A stretch of DNA of 33,893 nt from Planctomycetota bacterium (GTDB taxonomy: Bacteria > Planctomycetota > Phycisphaerae > Phycisphaerales > SM1A02): contig JADFIM010000002.1 in assembly GCA_022566725.1 (NCBI GenBank), positions 1-33,893 on the forward strand, read 5' to 3'. The notes below the pieces were generated by a model that did not search any database, had not been told where the DNA came from, and saw only the letters and a list, made by a program, of their open reading frames with translations. Made by a program: the position numbers and the translations under genes. Below, in pieces: positions 16,407-23,607 of this stretch (the stretch's first letter is position 1; the number at the start of each line of letters is the position of its first letter).

Positions 16407-16724
16407 ATGGCTAAGGCGAAGTCGTCAATCAAATCGCTTGAAACCGTCGAGCCGATCGGCAATCGCGTCCTGATCCGCAAGGATGCGGACAAGAAAGTGA
16501 CCAAGGTCGGCATCCATCTGCCGGACAAAATCGAGATCCCCACCCTCACCGGCCGGATCGTCGCCGTCAGCGCCCAGGTGGAGCACGATGAAGACTATCC
16601 GATCAAGCAATACGACCGTGTGCTGTTCAACCCCAAGAACAGTCTCCCCGTCGATTTCGAAGGCGACAACCAGCTGTTTGTGATTCCGATCGAAGACGTG
16701 GTGGCGGTGTTTCGGAAAGAGTGA
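16407..16724 (+). CDS. GroES-type co-chaperonin, stand-alone
   Basis: This 105-residue protein has the GroES fold pattern: VEPIGNRVLIRKDADKK, the mobile-loop region VGIHLPDKIEIPTLTGRIVA, and PIKQYDRVLFNPKNSLPVDF ending in IPIEDVVAVFRKE. GroES caps the GroEL chamber. The loop reads VGIHLPD where classical GroES has GGI-V/I-L, so GroEL contact may be altered. No groEL is adjacent. I start at ATG 16407; the frame is open upstream to 16281 but that part is not protein-like. Confidence 0.8.
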   Translation: MAKAKSSIKSLETVEPIGNRVLIRKDADKKVTKVGIHLPDKIEIPTLTGRIVAVSAQVEHDEDYPIKQYDRVLFNPKNSLPVDFEGDNQLFVIPIEDVVAVFRKE

Positions 16725-16768
16725 GGGGACTGCGTCCAGCACCCGGAGAGGGTTAGAGTGGGCCGATT

Positions 16769-16803
16769 CCCTCTCCCTTTGGGAGAGGGTTAGGGTGAGG
16801 GCG
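16769..16803 (+). repeat. Palindromic repeat, left inverted copy beside a DUF559 gene
   Basis: CCCTCTCCC, TTT and GGGAGAGGG form a perfect 9-base stem. TTAGGGTGAGGGCG follows. The reverse complement of 17186-17224 matches it with few changes, so the two copies are inverted around the DUF559 gene. A degenerate partial copy (GGAGAGGGTTAGAGTGGGCC) begins at 16745. Confidence 0.85.
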
Positions 16804-16811
16804 TCCTGAGC

Positions 16812-17231
16812 ATGTCGCATCGCATCGAACCATACACGTCACAGCACATGAAGACGCGCGCGAGGAAGCTCCGTCACGCCGGCTCCGTCCCCGAGCGCAT
16901 CTTGTGGGGCATGTTGCGAGCCCGCAGGCTTAGCGGCTTCAAATTCAGACGACAGCAGCCCATCGGTCCGTTCGTCGTAGACTTTTTCTGCGAAGAGGCC
17001 GAGCTTGTCGTAGAGCTCGACGGAGAATCGCATGTCGGCCAAGGCGAGATGGATGCGCAGCAAAGTGCCTTGCTCAGGAAGCGGGCCCTGCCCGTTATGC
17101 GGATAACCAACGACGATCTGTTGAATCATCGGGATGAAGTTGGCGAGGCAATCCTTCCAGCGGCGCAGCAGCCAAAGCACCGAAGCGCCCTCACCCCCAA
17201 CCCCTCTCCCAAGGGGAGAGGGGGGCAGTGA
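16812..17231 (+). CDS. DUF559-domain protein, Vsr/PD-(D/E)XK nuclease-like
   Basis: This 139-residue protein is a DUF559 member, a family related to very-short-patch-repair endonucleases. Visible features are a basic start, GFKFRRQQPIGPFVVDFFCE and ELVVELDGESHVGQGEMDAQ, which carry the likely acidic/Gln catalytic positions, then ITNDDLLNH. Its last residues (SALTPNPSPKGRGGQ) are encoded by the right-hand palindromic repeat, so that end is probably not part of the fold. Its TGA overlaps the aroA GTG start. The biological role of DUF559 proteins is not settled. Confidence 0.8.
   Translation: MSHRIEPYTSQHMKTRARKLRHAGSVPERILWGMLRARRLSGFKFRRQQPIGPFVVDFFCEEAELVVELDGESHVGQGEMDAQQSALLRKRALPVMRITNDDLLNHRDEVGEAILPAAQQPKHRSALTPNPSPKGRGGQ
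17186..17224 (+). repeat. Palindromic repeat, right inverted copy; supplies aroA ribosome site
   Basis: CGCCCTCACCCCCAAC leads into CCCCTCTCCC, AA and GGGGAGAGGGG. It is the inverted partner of 16769-16803. Its purine-rich end (GGAGAGGGGGG) lies directly before the aroA GTG at 17228 and is the only good ribosome site there. Confidence 0.85.
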
Positions 17232-18580
17232 TTGACTACACGCTACCGCTGGATCGACTGCCCGATCCCCTGCCGATCGAGCCGCTGACGAGGCCGTTTG
17301 ATGTCACCATCACGCCGCCGGGCTCCAAGAGCATCACCTGCCGGGCGTACATCCTGGCGGCGCTGGCCGAAGGCGAGTCACAGATCATTCGTCCGTTGCG
17401 AGCCGACGATACGGACACCCTGCTCAAGGCACTGTGTACGCTCGGCGCCGAGGCCCGTTGGGAAGGTGACAACGTGCACATCAACGGAGTGGGGGGACGG
17501 TTTCCCCGAGGCGGTCGCGTCAACCTCGGCGACGGCGGCGCTCCGACCCGCTTCATGATCGCCGCTGCGTGTCTTGCCGCAGAGCCGGTCATCGTCGATG
17601 CCAGCCCACGCATGCGCCTGCGCCCCATCGCCGAGGGTATTGACATGCTCCGCCAACTCGGCGCGAAGATCGAGTACGTCGATGACGACGGGCGATTGCC
17701 TGTCCGAGTCGTGCCGAGTGAGACATTCGTAGGAGGAGAGATCGACTATCGGGCGACGGTATCAAGTCAGTTCGTGTCCGCGGTTCTCTTGATTGCGACT
17801 TTTCTTGAGCGGGGAGCCACCTTCATCCTACATGATGAAATCACAAGTTCTCGTTATGTGAGCTTGACTGAGAGTGTTGTGAGTCAATGGGGCGTAGTTG
17901 TCACAGACCAGTGCTATGCCGAGTCAGACGGGAAGCGAGTATCGGAACCAAGATCTCCCGAGCTGAAAATCGGCCCGAGCGACCTTCGCGCAAGGGAGTA
18001 CGCCATCGAACCGGACGCAAGCAGCGCCGCATATTGGATGGTAGCTGTAGTGATTCTGCCGCACGCGAAGCTGTACCTACCGGGAATGTGCCGATCTTCG
18101 CTTCAGCCGGACATTGAGATTGTTGGCGTACTCGATGACCTGGGGGTCGATGTTCATGAGATCGAATCTGGATTCGGCATACGAGCACCGCAGCGGCTTC
18201 GGCGGGCAATTGATGTGGATGCTGCGAGCATGCCTGACGCGTCGATCGCTCTTGCCGTCGTCGCATACAAATCCGACAAGGCAAGTCGCCTCACCGGACT
18301 TGATACACTCCGCGTGAAGGAAACTGATCGGATCGCCGCGCTAGCCAACGAGCTGCGCAGGATCGGCTGCACGATCGAGACCACCGACGATTCGATCGCC
18401 ATCGATCCCTCGACCCGCCATGACAAACCCGTGGTGATCGAAACCTACAACGATCACCGCATGGCCATGGCGTTTGCGGTGCTCGGCCTCGCCCGGCCGG
18501 GGATTTCCATCAAGAACCCGGCCTGCGTGAGCAAGAGCTACCCGACGTTCTGGAAGGACTTCGCAAAGTTGTATCAGTAG
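17228..18580 (+). CDS. aroA: 3-Phosphoshikimate 1-carboxyvinyltransferase (EPSP synthase)
   Basis: This 450-residue shikimate-pathway enzyme joins phosphoenolpyruvate to shikimate-3-phosphate. Landmarks are TPPGSKSITCRAYILAALAE, the loop NLGDGGAPTRFMIAA (E. coli has LGNAGTAMR), SSQFVSAVLLIA, LRVKETDRIAALANELRRIG and TYNDHRMAMAFAVLGLARPG, ending VSKSYPTFWKDF. The start is GTG, overlapping the DUF559 stop; no ATG occurs before the first motif. Codons from about 17690 to 18330 often end in A or T, while both ends strongly prefer G or C. This suggests the middle came from another source by recombination within the gene. All motifs remain intact, so the enzyme should work. Confidence 0.92.
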   Translation: MIDYTLPLDRLPDPLPIEPLTRPFDVTITPPGSKSITCRAYILAALAEGESQIIRPLRADDTDTLLKALCTLGAEARWEGDNVHINGVGGRFPRGGRVNLGDGGAPTRFMIAAACLAAEPVIVDASPRMRLRPIAEGIDMLRQLGAKIEYVDDDGRLPVRVVPSETFVGGEIDYRATVSSQFVSAVLLIATFLERGATFILHDEITSSRYVSLTESVVSQWGVVVTDQCYAESDGKRVSEPRSPELKIGPSDLRAREYAIEPDASSAAYWMVAVVILPHAKLYLPGMCRSSLQPDIEIVGVLDDLGVDVHEIESGFGIRAPQRLRRAIDVDAASMPDASIALAVVAYKSDKASRLTGLDTLRVKETDRIAALANELRRIGCTIETTDDSIAIDPSTRHDKPVVIETYNDHRMAMAFAVLGLARPGISIKNPACVSKSYPTFWKDFAKLYQ

Positions 18581-18592
18581 CGTGCCGCCGGA

Positions 18593-18616
18593 ACCGCGGT
18601 CGAGGACGACGCGGCT
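18593..18616 (+). repeat. Dispersed hairpin repeat, family 1, copy 1
   Basis: ACCGCGGTCGAGGACGACG leads into CGGCT. It shares its core with 18665-18686 (72 bases later) and 20636-20660, all in intergenic DNA around the ABC exporter gene. Confidence 0.6.
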
Positions 18617-18664
18617 CGCCCAAGCCAACGAAGAGCCCGATCACTGTACGGCCGCCCCGCAGCA

Positions 18665-18686
18665 ACCGCGGTTGGGACGACGCGGC
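18665..18686 (+). repeat. Dispersed hairpin repeat, family 1, copy 2
   Basis: ACCGCGGTTGGGACGACG leads into CGGCT. The same core sits 72 bases upstream and again at 20636-20660. Confidence 0.6.
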
Positions 18687-18715
18687 TCGCTGTACGGGCG
18701 TGTATCGAGAGGCAA

Positions 18716-18721
18716 TACTAT
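18716..18721 (+). promoter_or_regulatory. Possible -10 hexamer for the ABC exporter, leaderless start
   Basis: TACTAT ends seven bases before ATG 18729, with no clear Shine-Dalgarno sequence between. Confidence 0.3.
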
Positions 18722-18728
18722 CTGCACT

Positions 18729-20546
18729 ATGGCTGCCTTCTGGACCTATGCCAGGCAGATGCTGCGGAACCGGGCCACGGTGGCATGGGCGTTTGTCTTT
18801 GCATTCATCTCAGCCAGCGGGCTCGGCGTGGGGTTGCTCACACTTGGGCCGATGCTGCGGCTCATCCTGCGCGGTGATTCACTTGATCAGCTCGCGCGAC
18901 AGTTCAACGAGAAGGAGCCTTGGATCCGGGTCCCGGACGAGATTATCGCCAGACTCCCGCCGGAGCGGTTCGACGGCGTGGTGTTGATTATCTTCGTGAT
19001 CGCGGTGCTTACCGTGCTGGGCGGCGCAGCGAACTTCATGCATCAATACCTGAGCCAGACGCTAGCCACGAAGACCATCGCGCGCATCCGCCAGGACACC
19101 TATCGCCACGTGCTCCACCTGCCGCTGAGCCGGGTCATCGCCCGCGGGCCCTCGGAGTTCGTGGCCAGGATCGTTCGAGATGCGGCTGAGTTACAACGCG
19201 GATTCATCGCTGTCACGAGCAAGGCGGTCACACACGTGCTCAAGGGATTGGCCGCATTTGCCGCGGCACTCGTCTTCGAGTGGCGATTGACACTTTCGGC
19301 GGTTGTAGCGGCCCCGTTGCTGTTGATCGTGCTCCGCAAGCTTGGCAAGCGGATCCGCCGAGGCACTCGGGGATCCCTCGAGGCCCAGGAAGGGCTGCTG
19401 AGGGTCGCCACCGAGACGCTGCACGGGCTGCGAGCGGTCAAGGCCAACACCGGCGAGCGGCACGCCGCAAGGTGGTTCCATCGCATCAACAAGGCGGTCG
19501 TGAAGCAGGAGCTCAGGATACGCACGGCCCGGGCCCTGACAGGGCCGGTCGTGGAAACGCTGGCCGTGTTGATCATCGGTTCCCTGGCCATTTTCGCCGC
19601 CAAGCAAATCATCGCCGGCAATCTCCCGTTCGAGCGGTTCGTCCTCGCCCTGGGTTCGCTGGCCGTGGCGGGCGCGTCGTTTCGCCCACTGGCCGGGCTG
19701 GTCAACGAGATACACGCCGCCGCCGCCCCCGCTGGACGTCTTGATGAGATCCATTCCCAACAGCGAGAGGCAGCCGGCTCGCTACGACTGCCCAACCTGT
19801 TGCGTCATTCCAAAGCGATCGAATTCGCCAACGTCTCGTTCACCTACCCCGGGTCGGATCGCCCGGCGGTGGATCGGCTGACATTGACGATCGCGCACGG
19901 TGAACGGCTGGCCCTTGTCGGGCCAAACGGCTCCGGCAAGACGACGCTCATCAGCCTGCTCCCACGCCTGCTCGAGCCGGATTCCGGTCGGGTGTTGATC
20001 GATGGCATTGACATTTCAACCGTCAATCTGACCAGTCTTCGCCGGCAATTTGGTGTGGTGACGCAGGAGACGGTCTTGTTTCGCGGCAGCGTCGCTGAGA
20101 ATATCGGCTTCGGGGCGGGAGCCCCGAGTCGCGAGCAAATCATCGACGCCGCCCGACGGGCACACGCTGAAGATTTTGTCCTCGAACTGCCCAATGGGTA
20201 CGACACCGACCTCGCCGAGCAAGGCGCGTCACTCTCCGGCGGGCAGCGCCAGCGTCTGGCCATCGCCCGGGCCATCCTGCGTGACCCGTCGATTCTCATC
20301 CTCGATGAGGCGACCAGCCAGATTGACGCCGAGTCCGAGGCGCAGATCAACGCCGCCCTGGCCGAGTTCTGCCAGGGTCGCACGGCTCTGCTCATCGCCC
20401 ATCGATTGTCCACGGTGCTCAACGCCGACCGCATCGTGGTGATGGATGGCGGCCGCATCATCGCTGAGGGCTCGCACGAGGAGCTTCTCGAAGATTGCGA
20501 TCTCTACCGACGGCTCACGAAGACCCAATTGGTCGCGGCCGGCTAA
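18729..20546 (+). CDS. MsbA-like ABC exporter, fused membrane and ATPase domains
   Basis: This protein of about 605 residues has a type-I exporter membrane domain (six helices, about 15-320) followed by an ABC ATPase. Motifs are intact: Walker A LVGPNGSGKTTLISLL, Q-loop GVVTQETVLFRGSV, signature ASLSGGQRQRLAIARAILRD, Walker B SILILDEATSQID and the H-loop LLIAHRLSTVLNADRIVV. Such half-transporters work as homodimers or heterodimers exporting lipids, peptides or drugs; the substrate here is unknown. I take ATG 18729. The frame stays open back to 18582, but that stretch is repeat-containing intergenic sequence. Confidence 0.9.
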   Translation: MAAFWTYARQMLRNRATVAWAFVFAFISASGLGVGLLTLGPMLRLILRGDSLDQLARQFNEKEPWIRVPDEIIARLPPERFDGVVLIIFVIAVLTVLGGAANFMHQYLSQTLATKTIARIRQDTYRHVLHLPLSRVIARGPSEFVARIVRDAAELQRGFIAVTSKAVTHVLKGLAAFAAALVFEWRLTLSAVVAAPLLLIVLRKLGKRIRRGTRGSLEAQEGLLRVATETLHGLRAVKANTGERHAARWFHRINKAVVKQELRIRTARALTGPVVETLAVLIIGSLAIFAAKQIIAGNLPFERFVLALGSLAVAGASFRPLAGLVNEIHAAAAPAGRLDEIHSQQREAAGSLRLPNLLRHSKAIEFANVSFTYPGSDRPAVDRLTLTIAHGERLALVGPNGSGKTTLISLLPRLLEPDSGRVLIDGIDISTVNLTSLRRQFGVVTQETVLFRGSVAENIGFGAGAPSREQIIDAARRAHAEDFVLELPNGYDTDLAEQGASLSGGQRQRLAIARAILRDPSILILDEATSQIDAESEAQINAALAEFCQGRTALLIAHRLSTVLNADRIVVMDGGRIIAEGSHEELLEDCDLYRRLTKTQLVAAG

Positions 20547-20580
20547 GCGCCCAGCCACGAGCCGGTGGCGAGCCGGCTCG

Positions 20581-20598
20581 TCCCCGAGCCCGGCATCG
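20581..20598 (+). repeat. Dispersed repeat, family 2, copy 1
   Basis: TCCCCGAGCCCGGCATCG recurs exactly, inverted, at 25337-25354. Confidence 0.5.
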
Positions 20599-20635
20599 TC
20601 CGACCTGCATCGGGCGCCCGTTGCGCGCCGGAAGA

Positions 20636-20660
20636 AGCCGCGGTCGTGGACGACGCGGCT
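20636..20660 (+). repeat. Dispersed hairpin repeat, family 1, copy 3
   Basis: AGCCGC, a bulged G, GTCGT, GG, ACGAC and GCGGCT can fold into an 11-base-pair hairpin. It lies in the convergent gap after the ABC exporter gene. Confidence 0.6.
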
Positions 20661-20723
20661 CGCCTACGCCGACCCCAGGTTCCGGCGAAAAACATGCAGC
20701 GATCATTCGCGCGCCCGTCACTT

Positions 20724-21443
20724 TCAGGCCAGCAGCGCCAGCGCCACCACGATGATTGCGAGGATTGACGTCGCTCCGCAGAGGCCCACAACCAGGATCA
20801 CCCTTTTCTGCGCGCGTTCCAGTAATCCAACCAGCTTGGCGTCGCGGTCCTCACCGGATCGGTCTGCCGCAGAGAGAACTTCCAGCGTCCGACGGGTGGA
20901 TTTGGCAACGTCGTGAAGGTCTCGACTGACGGCGCCGATGGATTCGGCCGCCTTTTGGATTGTTTGAGTATTCAAATCGAGCTGCTGCTGAACCTCTTGA
21001 AGCCCCTTGGCGTCATGTGCCGTCGTGTCGCTGAGGCGCCCCAGCGCGGCGTTGATGGCCTCCTCGCGGGCCCTGGCCTGATCAACCTGACCGCGGGAAA
21101 GCTCAAGCATCTGCGAGCATTTACCGCTGACTTCCGCCAGGGCATCCATCGCCTGGGGCAACTTCTCCATCGGTTGCAAGAGGCGCTGGGTCTGATCGGT
21201 CTGGGCCCCTAGACGATCGTCAATCTTGCCCAACAAGCTGGCGACATCACTCTCGCCCCGCTTCGCCGCTGTCGATTCTCGCCCAGGGCCCTTGGGCTCG
21301 GCGGAGGCGGAGCGGTTGGCGAACGAAGGCTCTGCCGCCTGCACTCTCTGGGGCAATTTCTCGGCCTGCGTGCCTCGCAGATCAACCTCCACAGGCATCT
21401 TCTTGCGCGTAACCAGGTTGCGAATACCGGACAGCAATGTCAT
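20724..21443 (-). CDS. Coiled-coil protein with C-terminal membrane anchor
   Basis: I do not recognise this family. From ATG 21443 the protein is about 239 residues. It begins with a basic start, then a polar linker. Residues about 70-200 form a long predicted coiled coil rich in Q, A, L, E and D (QEVQQQLDLNTQTIQKAAES). A single strongly hydrophobic helix lies at the extreme C-terminus (VILVVGLCGATSILAIIVVA). The topology suggests a tail-anchored cytoplasmic coiled coil, loosely reminiscent of chemoreceptor-like or RmuC-like helices, but no defining motif is present. The downstream start was chosen because a G-rich ribosome site precedes it. Confidence 0.6.
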   Translation of the reverse strand: MTLLSGIRNLVTRKKMPVEVDLRGTQAEKLPQRVQAAEPSFANRSASAEPKGPGRESTAAKRGESDVASLLGKIDDRLGAQTDQTQRLLQPMEKLPQAMDALAEVSGKCSQMLELSRGQVDQARAREEAINAALGRLSDTTAHDAKGLQEVQQQLDLNTQTIQKAAESIGAVSRDLHDVAKSTRRTLEVLSAADRSGEDRDAKLVGLLERAQKRVILVVGLCGATSILAIIVVALALLA

Positions 21444-21704
21444 TTCGCGCCCCCTTTCCCTCAAATAGGACGACTTGGTAGCTCAGGACCACTGTACAAT
21501 CGGCGTGATGCAATGGTCAACCCCCAAGGCATGGGCCGGTTGCCCTGCTCCCGCCGCAAGCAGCGTCTTCGGCACCCGCCCGGGACGCCCTGAACGGACT
21601 CTACGCTTGACGCACCACCTGAGTTTCGTGTTCCATCCCTGTCCCTGCAGACCCATTGAGCCACGCCTATTGAAGGCGTCGGCCCTCAATCTGGGGCAAC
21701 CAAA

Positions 21705-22151
21705 ATGAAAACATCTCGTTTCCGTCCGTCCGCTCTCGCTCTGGGTGTCGCCGCTGTCATCGCGCTGGCGACCGTTTCGTTGACTGCTTTGGCCTTTGCT
21801 GGCCGGCTGGCGAGCGGCCCAGCTGGGCACCGCGTGCGACTCGTCGTAGACTACAACGACGGAGTGCAGAAGCACTTCACGGCAATTGATTGGCGCAAGG
21901 ACATGACCGTTTTCGACGCCATGAATCAGGCGAAGAGTTCACCTCACGGTATCCTCTTCGAGTACAAAGGATCGGGGCAGACGGCGCTGCTGACCAGGAT
22001 CGATGACCTCGAAAACGAAGGCGGCGGCGCAGATCACAAGAACTGGCTGTATTGGGTCAACACGGATTTTGCCGACAAGAGCTTCGGGGTTCAGAAGCTG
22101 CAACCGTCCGACGTTGTCCTGTGGAGATTCGATGCCGGGAAGGATCAATGA
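21705..22151 (+). CDS. DUF4430-domain exported protein
   Basis: This 148-residue protein has a signal peptide or anchor helix (about residues 8-32) and one DUF4430 domain, with TVFDAMNQAKSS, RIDDLENEGGGADHKNWLYW, VNTDFADKSFGVQKLQPSDV and VLWRF. DUF4430 is related to the C-terminal domain of transcobalamin and intrinsic factor. That makes a ligand-binding role plausible, but the ligand here is inferred only. No lipobox Cys is seen. The next gene follows after ten bases, so the two likely form an operon. Confidence 0.75.
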   Translation: MKTSRFRPSALALGVAAVIALATVSLTALAFAGRLASGPAGHRVRLVVDYNDGVQKHFTAIDWRKDMTVFDAMNQAKSSPHGILFEYKGSGQTALLTRIDDLENEGGGADHKNWLYWVNTDFADKSFGVQKLQPSDVVLWRFDAGKDQ

Positions 22152-22161
22152 CGAGGCCGCT

Positions 22162-22785
22162 ATGAACAAATGGGCTTTCAAACTAAGCCGGCGAACCCTG
22201 CTAGCGGTACTTGTCTTTGCGATCCTGCTAGGGGTGGGAATCGCGGGTCGTCTCCTGCCGCACCCGCCGAACTTCACCCCGGTTGCCGCCGCAGCCCTTT
22301 TTGCAGGCTTCTTCTTTACCCGCCGCACCGTCGCAGTGTTCGTCCCTGTCGCGATCCTCGCATTCAGTGACCTGCGCTTGGGCACCTACAATCTCGGCAT
22401 CATGTTGATCGTCTACGGCGCTTTTCTCTTCCCCGTCGCGCTACGGCCGTTGCTGCGACCAAGGGTGACTGCCCTAAGAGTGGGCGCTTGCGCCGCCTCC
22501 GGGTCAGTCTTCTTCTTCCTCAGCACAAACTTCGCGGTCTGGCTGTTCGCGCCCCACTACGCCCACTCGCCGGCCGGGTTGTTGCAGTGCTACGTCGCCG
22601 CGGTGCCATTCTTCAAATTCACAGTCCTCGGCGACCTGCTTTGGTCGGGCGTGTTCTTCGGGACCTACGCCGTTGTAACCCAAGCGCTGACGGGCGTCGC
22701 GACCGGACGCAAGCGGCTCTTGGGCATCAGGTTCGAGTTGGTCGAGCCGGGGCAACCAAAGCCGAACCTCGTCGCAAGGACGTGA
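22162..22785 (+). CDS. DUF6580-like integral membrane protein
   Basis: This 207-residue protein has about five to six hydrophobic helices. Features I associate with DUF6580-type proteins are HPPNFTPVAAAALFAGFFFT, AFSDLRLGTYNLG, FFFLSTNFAVWLF and LLQCYVAAVPFFKFTVLGDL. They resemble substrate-binding (S) subunits of ECF vitamin transporters in general shape. No ECF ATPase genes are nearby. ATG 22162 follows GAGG at good distance, close behind the DUF4430 gene. Transport function is a guess. Confidence 0.65.
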   Translation: MNKWAFKLSRRTLLAVLVFAILLGVGIAGRLLPHPPNFTPVAAAALFAGFFFTRRTVAVFVPVAILAFSDLRLGTYNLGIMLIVYGAFLFPVALRPLLRPRVTALRVGACAASGSVFFFLSTNFAVWLFAPHYAHSPAGLLQCYVAAVPFFKFTVLGDLLWSGVFFGTYAVVTQALTGVATGRKRLLGIRFELVEPGQPKPNLVART

Positions 22786-22801
22786 TCGGCCGCCGATCAG
22801 C

Positions 22802-22807
22802 TATAAT
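22802..22807 (+). promoter_or_regulatory. Consensus -10 hexamer, leaderless start for 22814
   Basis: A perfect TATAAT ends six bases before ATG 22814, so transcription should begin at about the start codon. No convincing -35 is visible. Confidence 0.5.
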
Positions 22808-22813
22808 CTGATC

Positions 22814-23545
22814 ATGTTTGGTAAGTACTGGTGGGCAATCATACTGGCCATTGTCGCCTGGCAGGTGCTCGGCTCGCTCGCCGAGCGGCTGAATAAGAAG
22901 CCGCAGGAACAGCGTCTCAAGGACCTGGCCGAGCAACGCCGTCGTCAGGCGGCGGCGCGCCGCACGGAGTCCGGCCCAGACGATCTTGTGGCTCGTCGCC
23001 GAGCCCAGATTGAAGAGCTTCGGGCCCGCCACGGGAGCAGCCGCCCGGAGCCCCAATTGCATGTGCCCACCCGTCCGTCCGGGGCGACGTCAGCCCCCCC
23101 AGCGGCCCGCACGCCATTCCCAGTGCCATCACGCCCAGCTGCACCACCGCCCAGCCAGCGGTATGCCCCCCAACAGCTCCAGGCCCGAACCGGACCCGCC
23201 GTCCCCAGCCCCGCTCGTCCGCCGGTCGGCATCGCACCCGTCCCGCGTCGTCCAGCCCCCCAGCCGACCGCCCAGCGGCCGCAGCGACCCCAGGCGACGA
23301 TGCCCGCTCCGGCTGCACCACCGCTGGCGATGAGCGGCGCAGAGCTGCAGACGCTCCTGCAGCTTGCTCGATCGGCTCAGGAACAAAGACCACAACCACC
23401 CGCCTCGCCACAGCACCTCGGGCACCCCCTTTTCGGCGCAGACGATACCCCCCGGGCACAGACCCTGCGGCGAATGATCGTGCTCAAGGAGGTGCTCGAT
23501 CTGCCGGTGTCCCTGCGTGATCGCGACGTTTGGGACAAACTCTAG
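22814..23545 (+). CDS. Membrane-anchored proline-rich protein of unknown function
   Basis: Not recognised. This 243-residue protein has one N-terminal helix (YWWAIILAIVAWQVLGSLAE) and a basic helical stretch rich in R, Q, E and A (about 30-75). A long Pro/Ala/Gln-rich disordered region follows (about 75-205). The end is conserved-looking (RAQTLRRMIVLKEVLDLPVS, LRDRDVWDKL). The compact C-terminal motif after a disordered linker suggests a peptide that binds a partner. It probably is transcribed without a leader. Confidence 0.6.
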   Translation: MFGKYWWAIILAIVAWQVLGSLAERLNKKPQEQRLKDLAEQRRRQAAARRTESGPDDLVARRRAQIEELRARHGSSRPEPQLHVPTRPSGATSAPPAARTPFPVPSRPAAPPPSQRYAPQQLQARTGPAVPSPARPPVGIAPVPRRPAPQPTAQRPQRPQATMPAPAAPPLAMSGAELQTLLQLARSAQEQRPQPPASPQHLGHPLFGADDTPRAQTLRRMIVLKEVLDLPVSLRDRDVWDKL

Positions 23546-23593
23546 AAGAAACATGGCAGTTCGCGACAGATGGCTGCAAGATCGCGGCGATGT

Positions 23594-23599
23594 TATACT
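23594..23599 (+). promoter_or_regulatory. Possible -10 hexamer for the aminopeptidase gene, leaderless start
   Basis: TATACT ends eight bases before ATG 23608 and no Shine-Dalgarno sequence lies between. Confidence 0.35.
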
Positions 23600-23607
23600 A
23601 CTGGCCG

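Noticed and set aside
18582-18728. Longer start for the ABC exporter
   Set aside because: The extra 49 residues are encoded by the dispersed hairpin repeats and lack membrane or signal character.
21465-21704. Cobalamin riboswitch before the DUF4430 gene
   Set aside because: I looked for the conserved B12-box words; GAGCCAC occurs but the rest of the consensus and pairing do not. No support.
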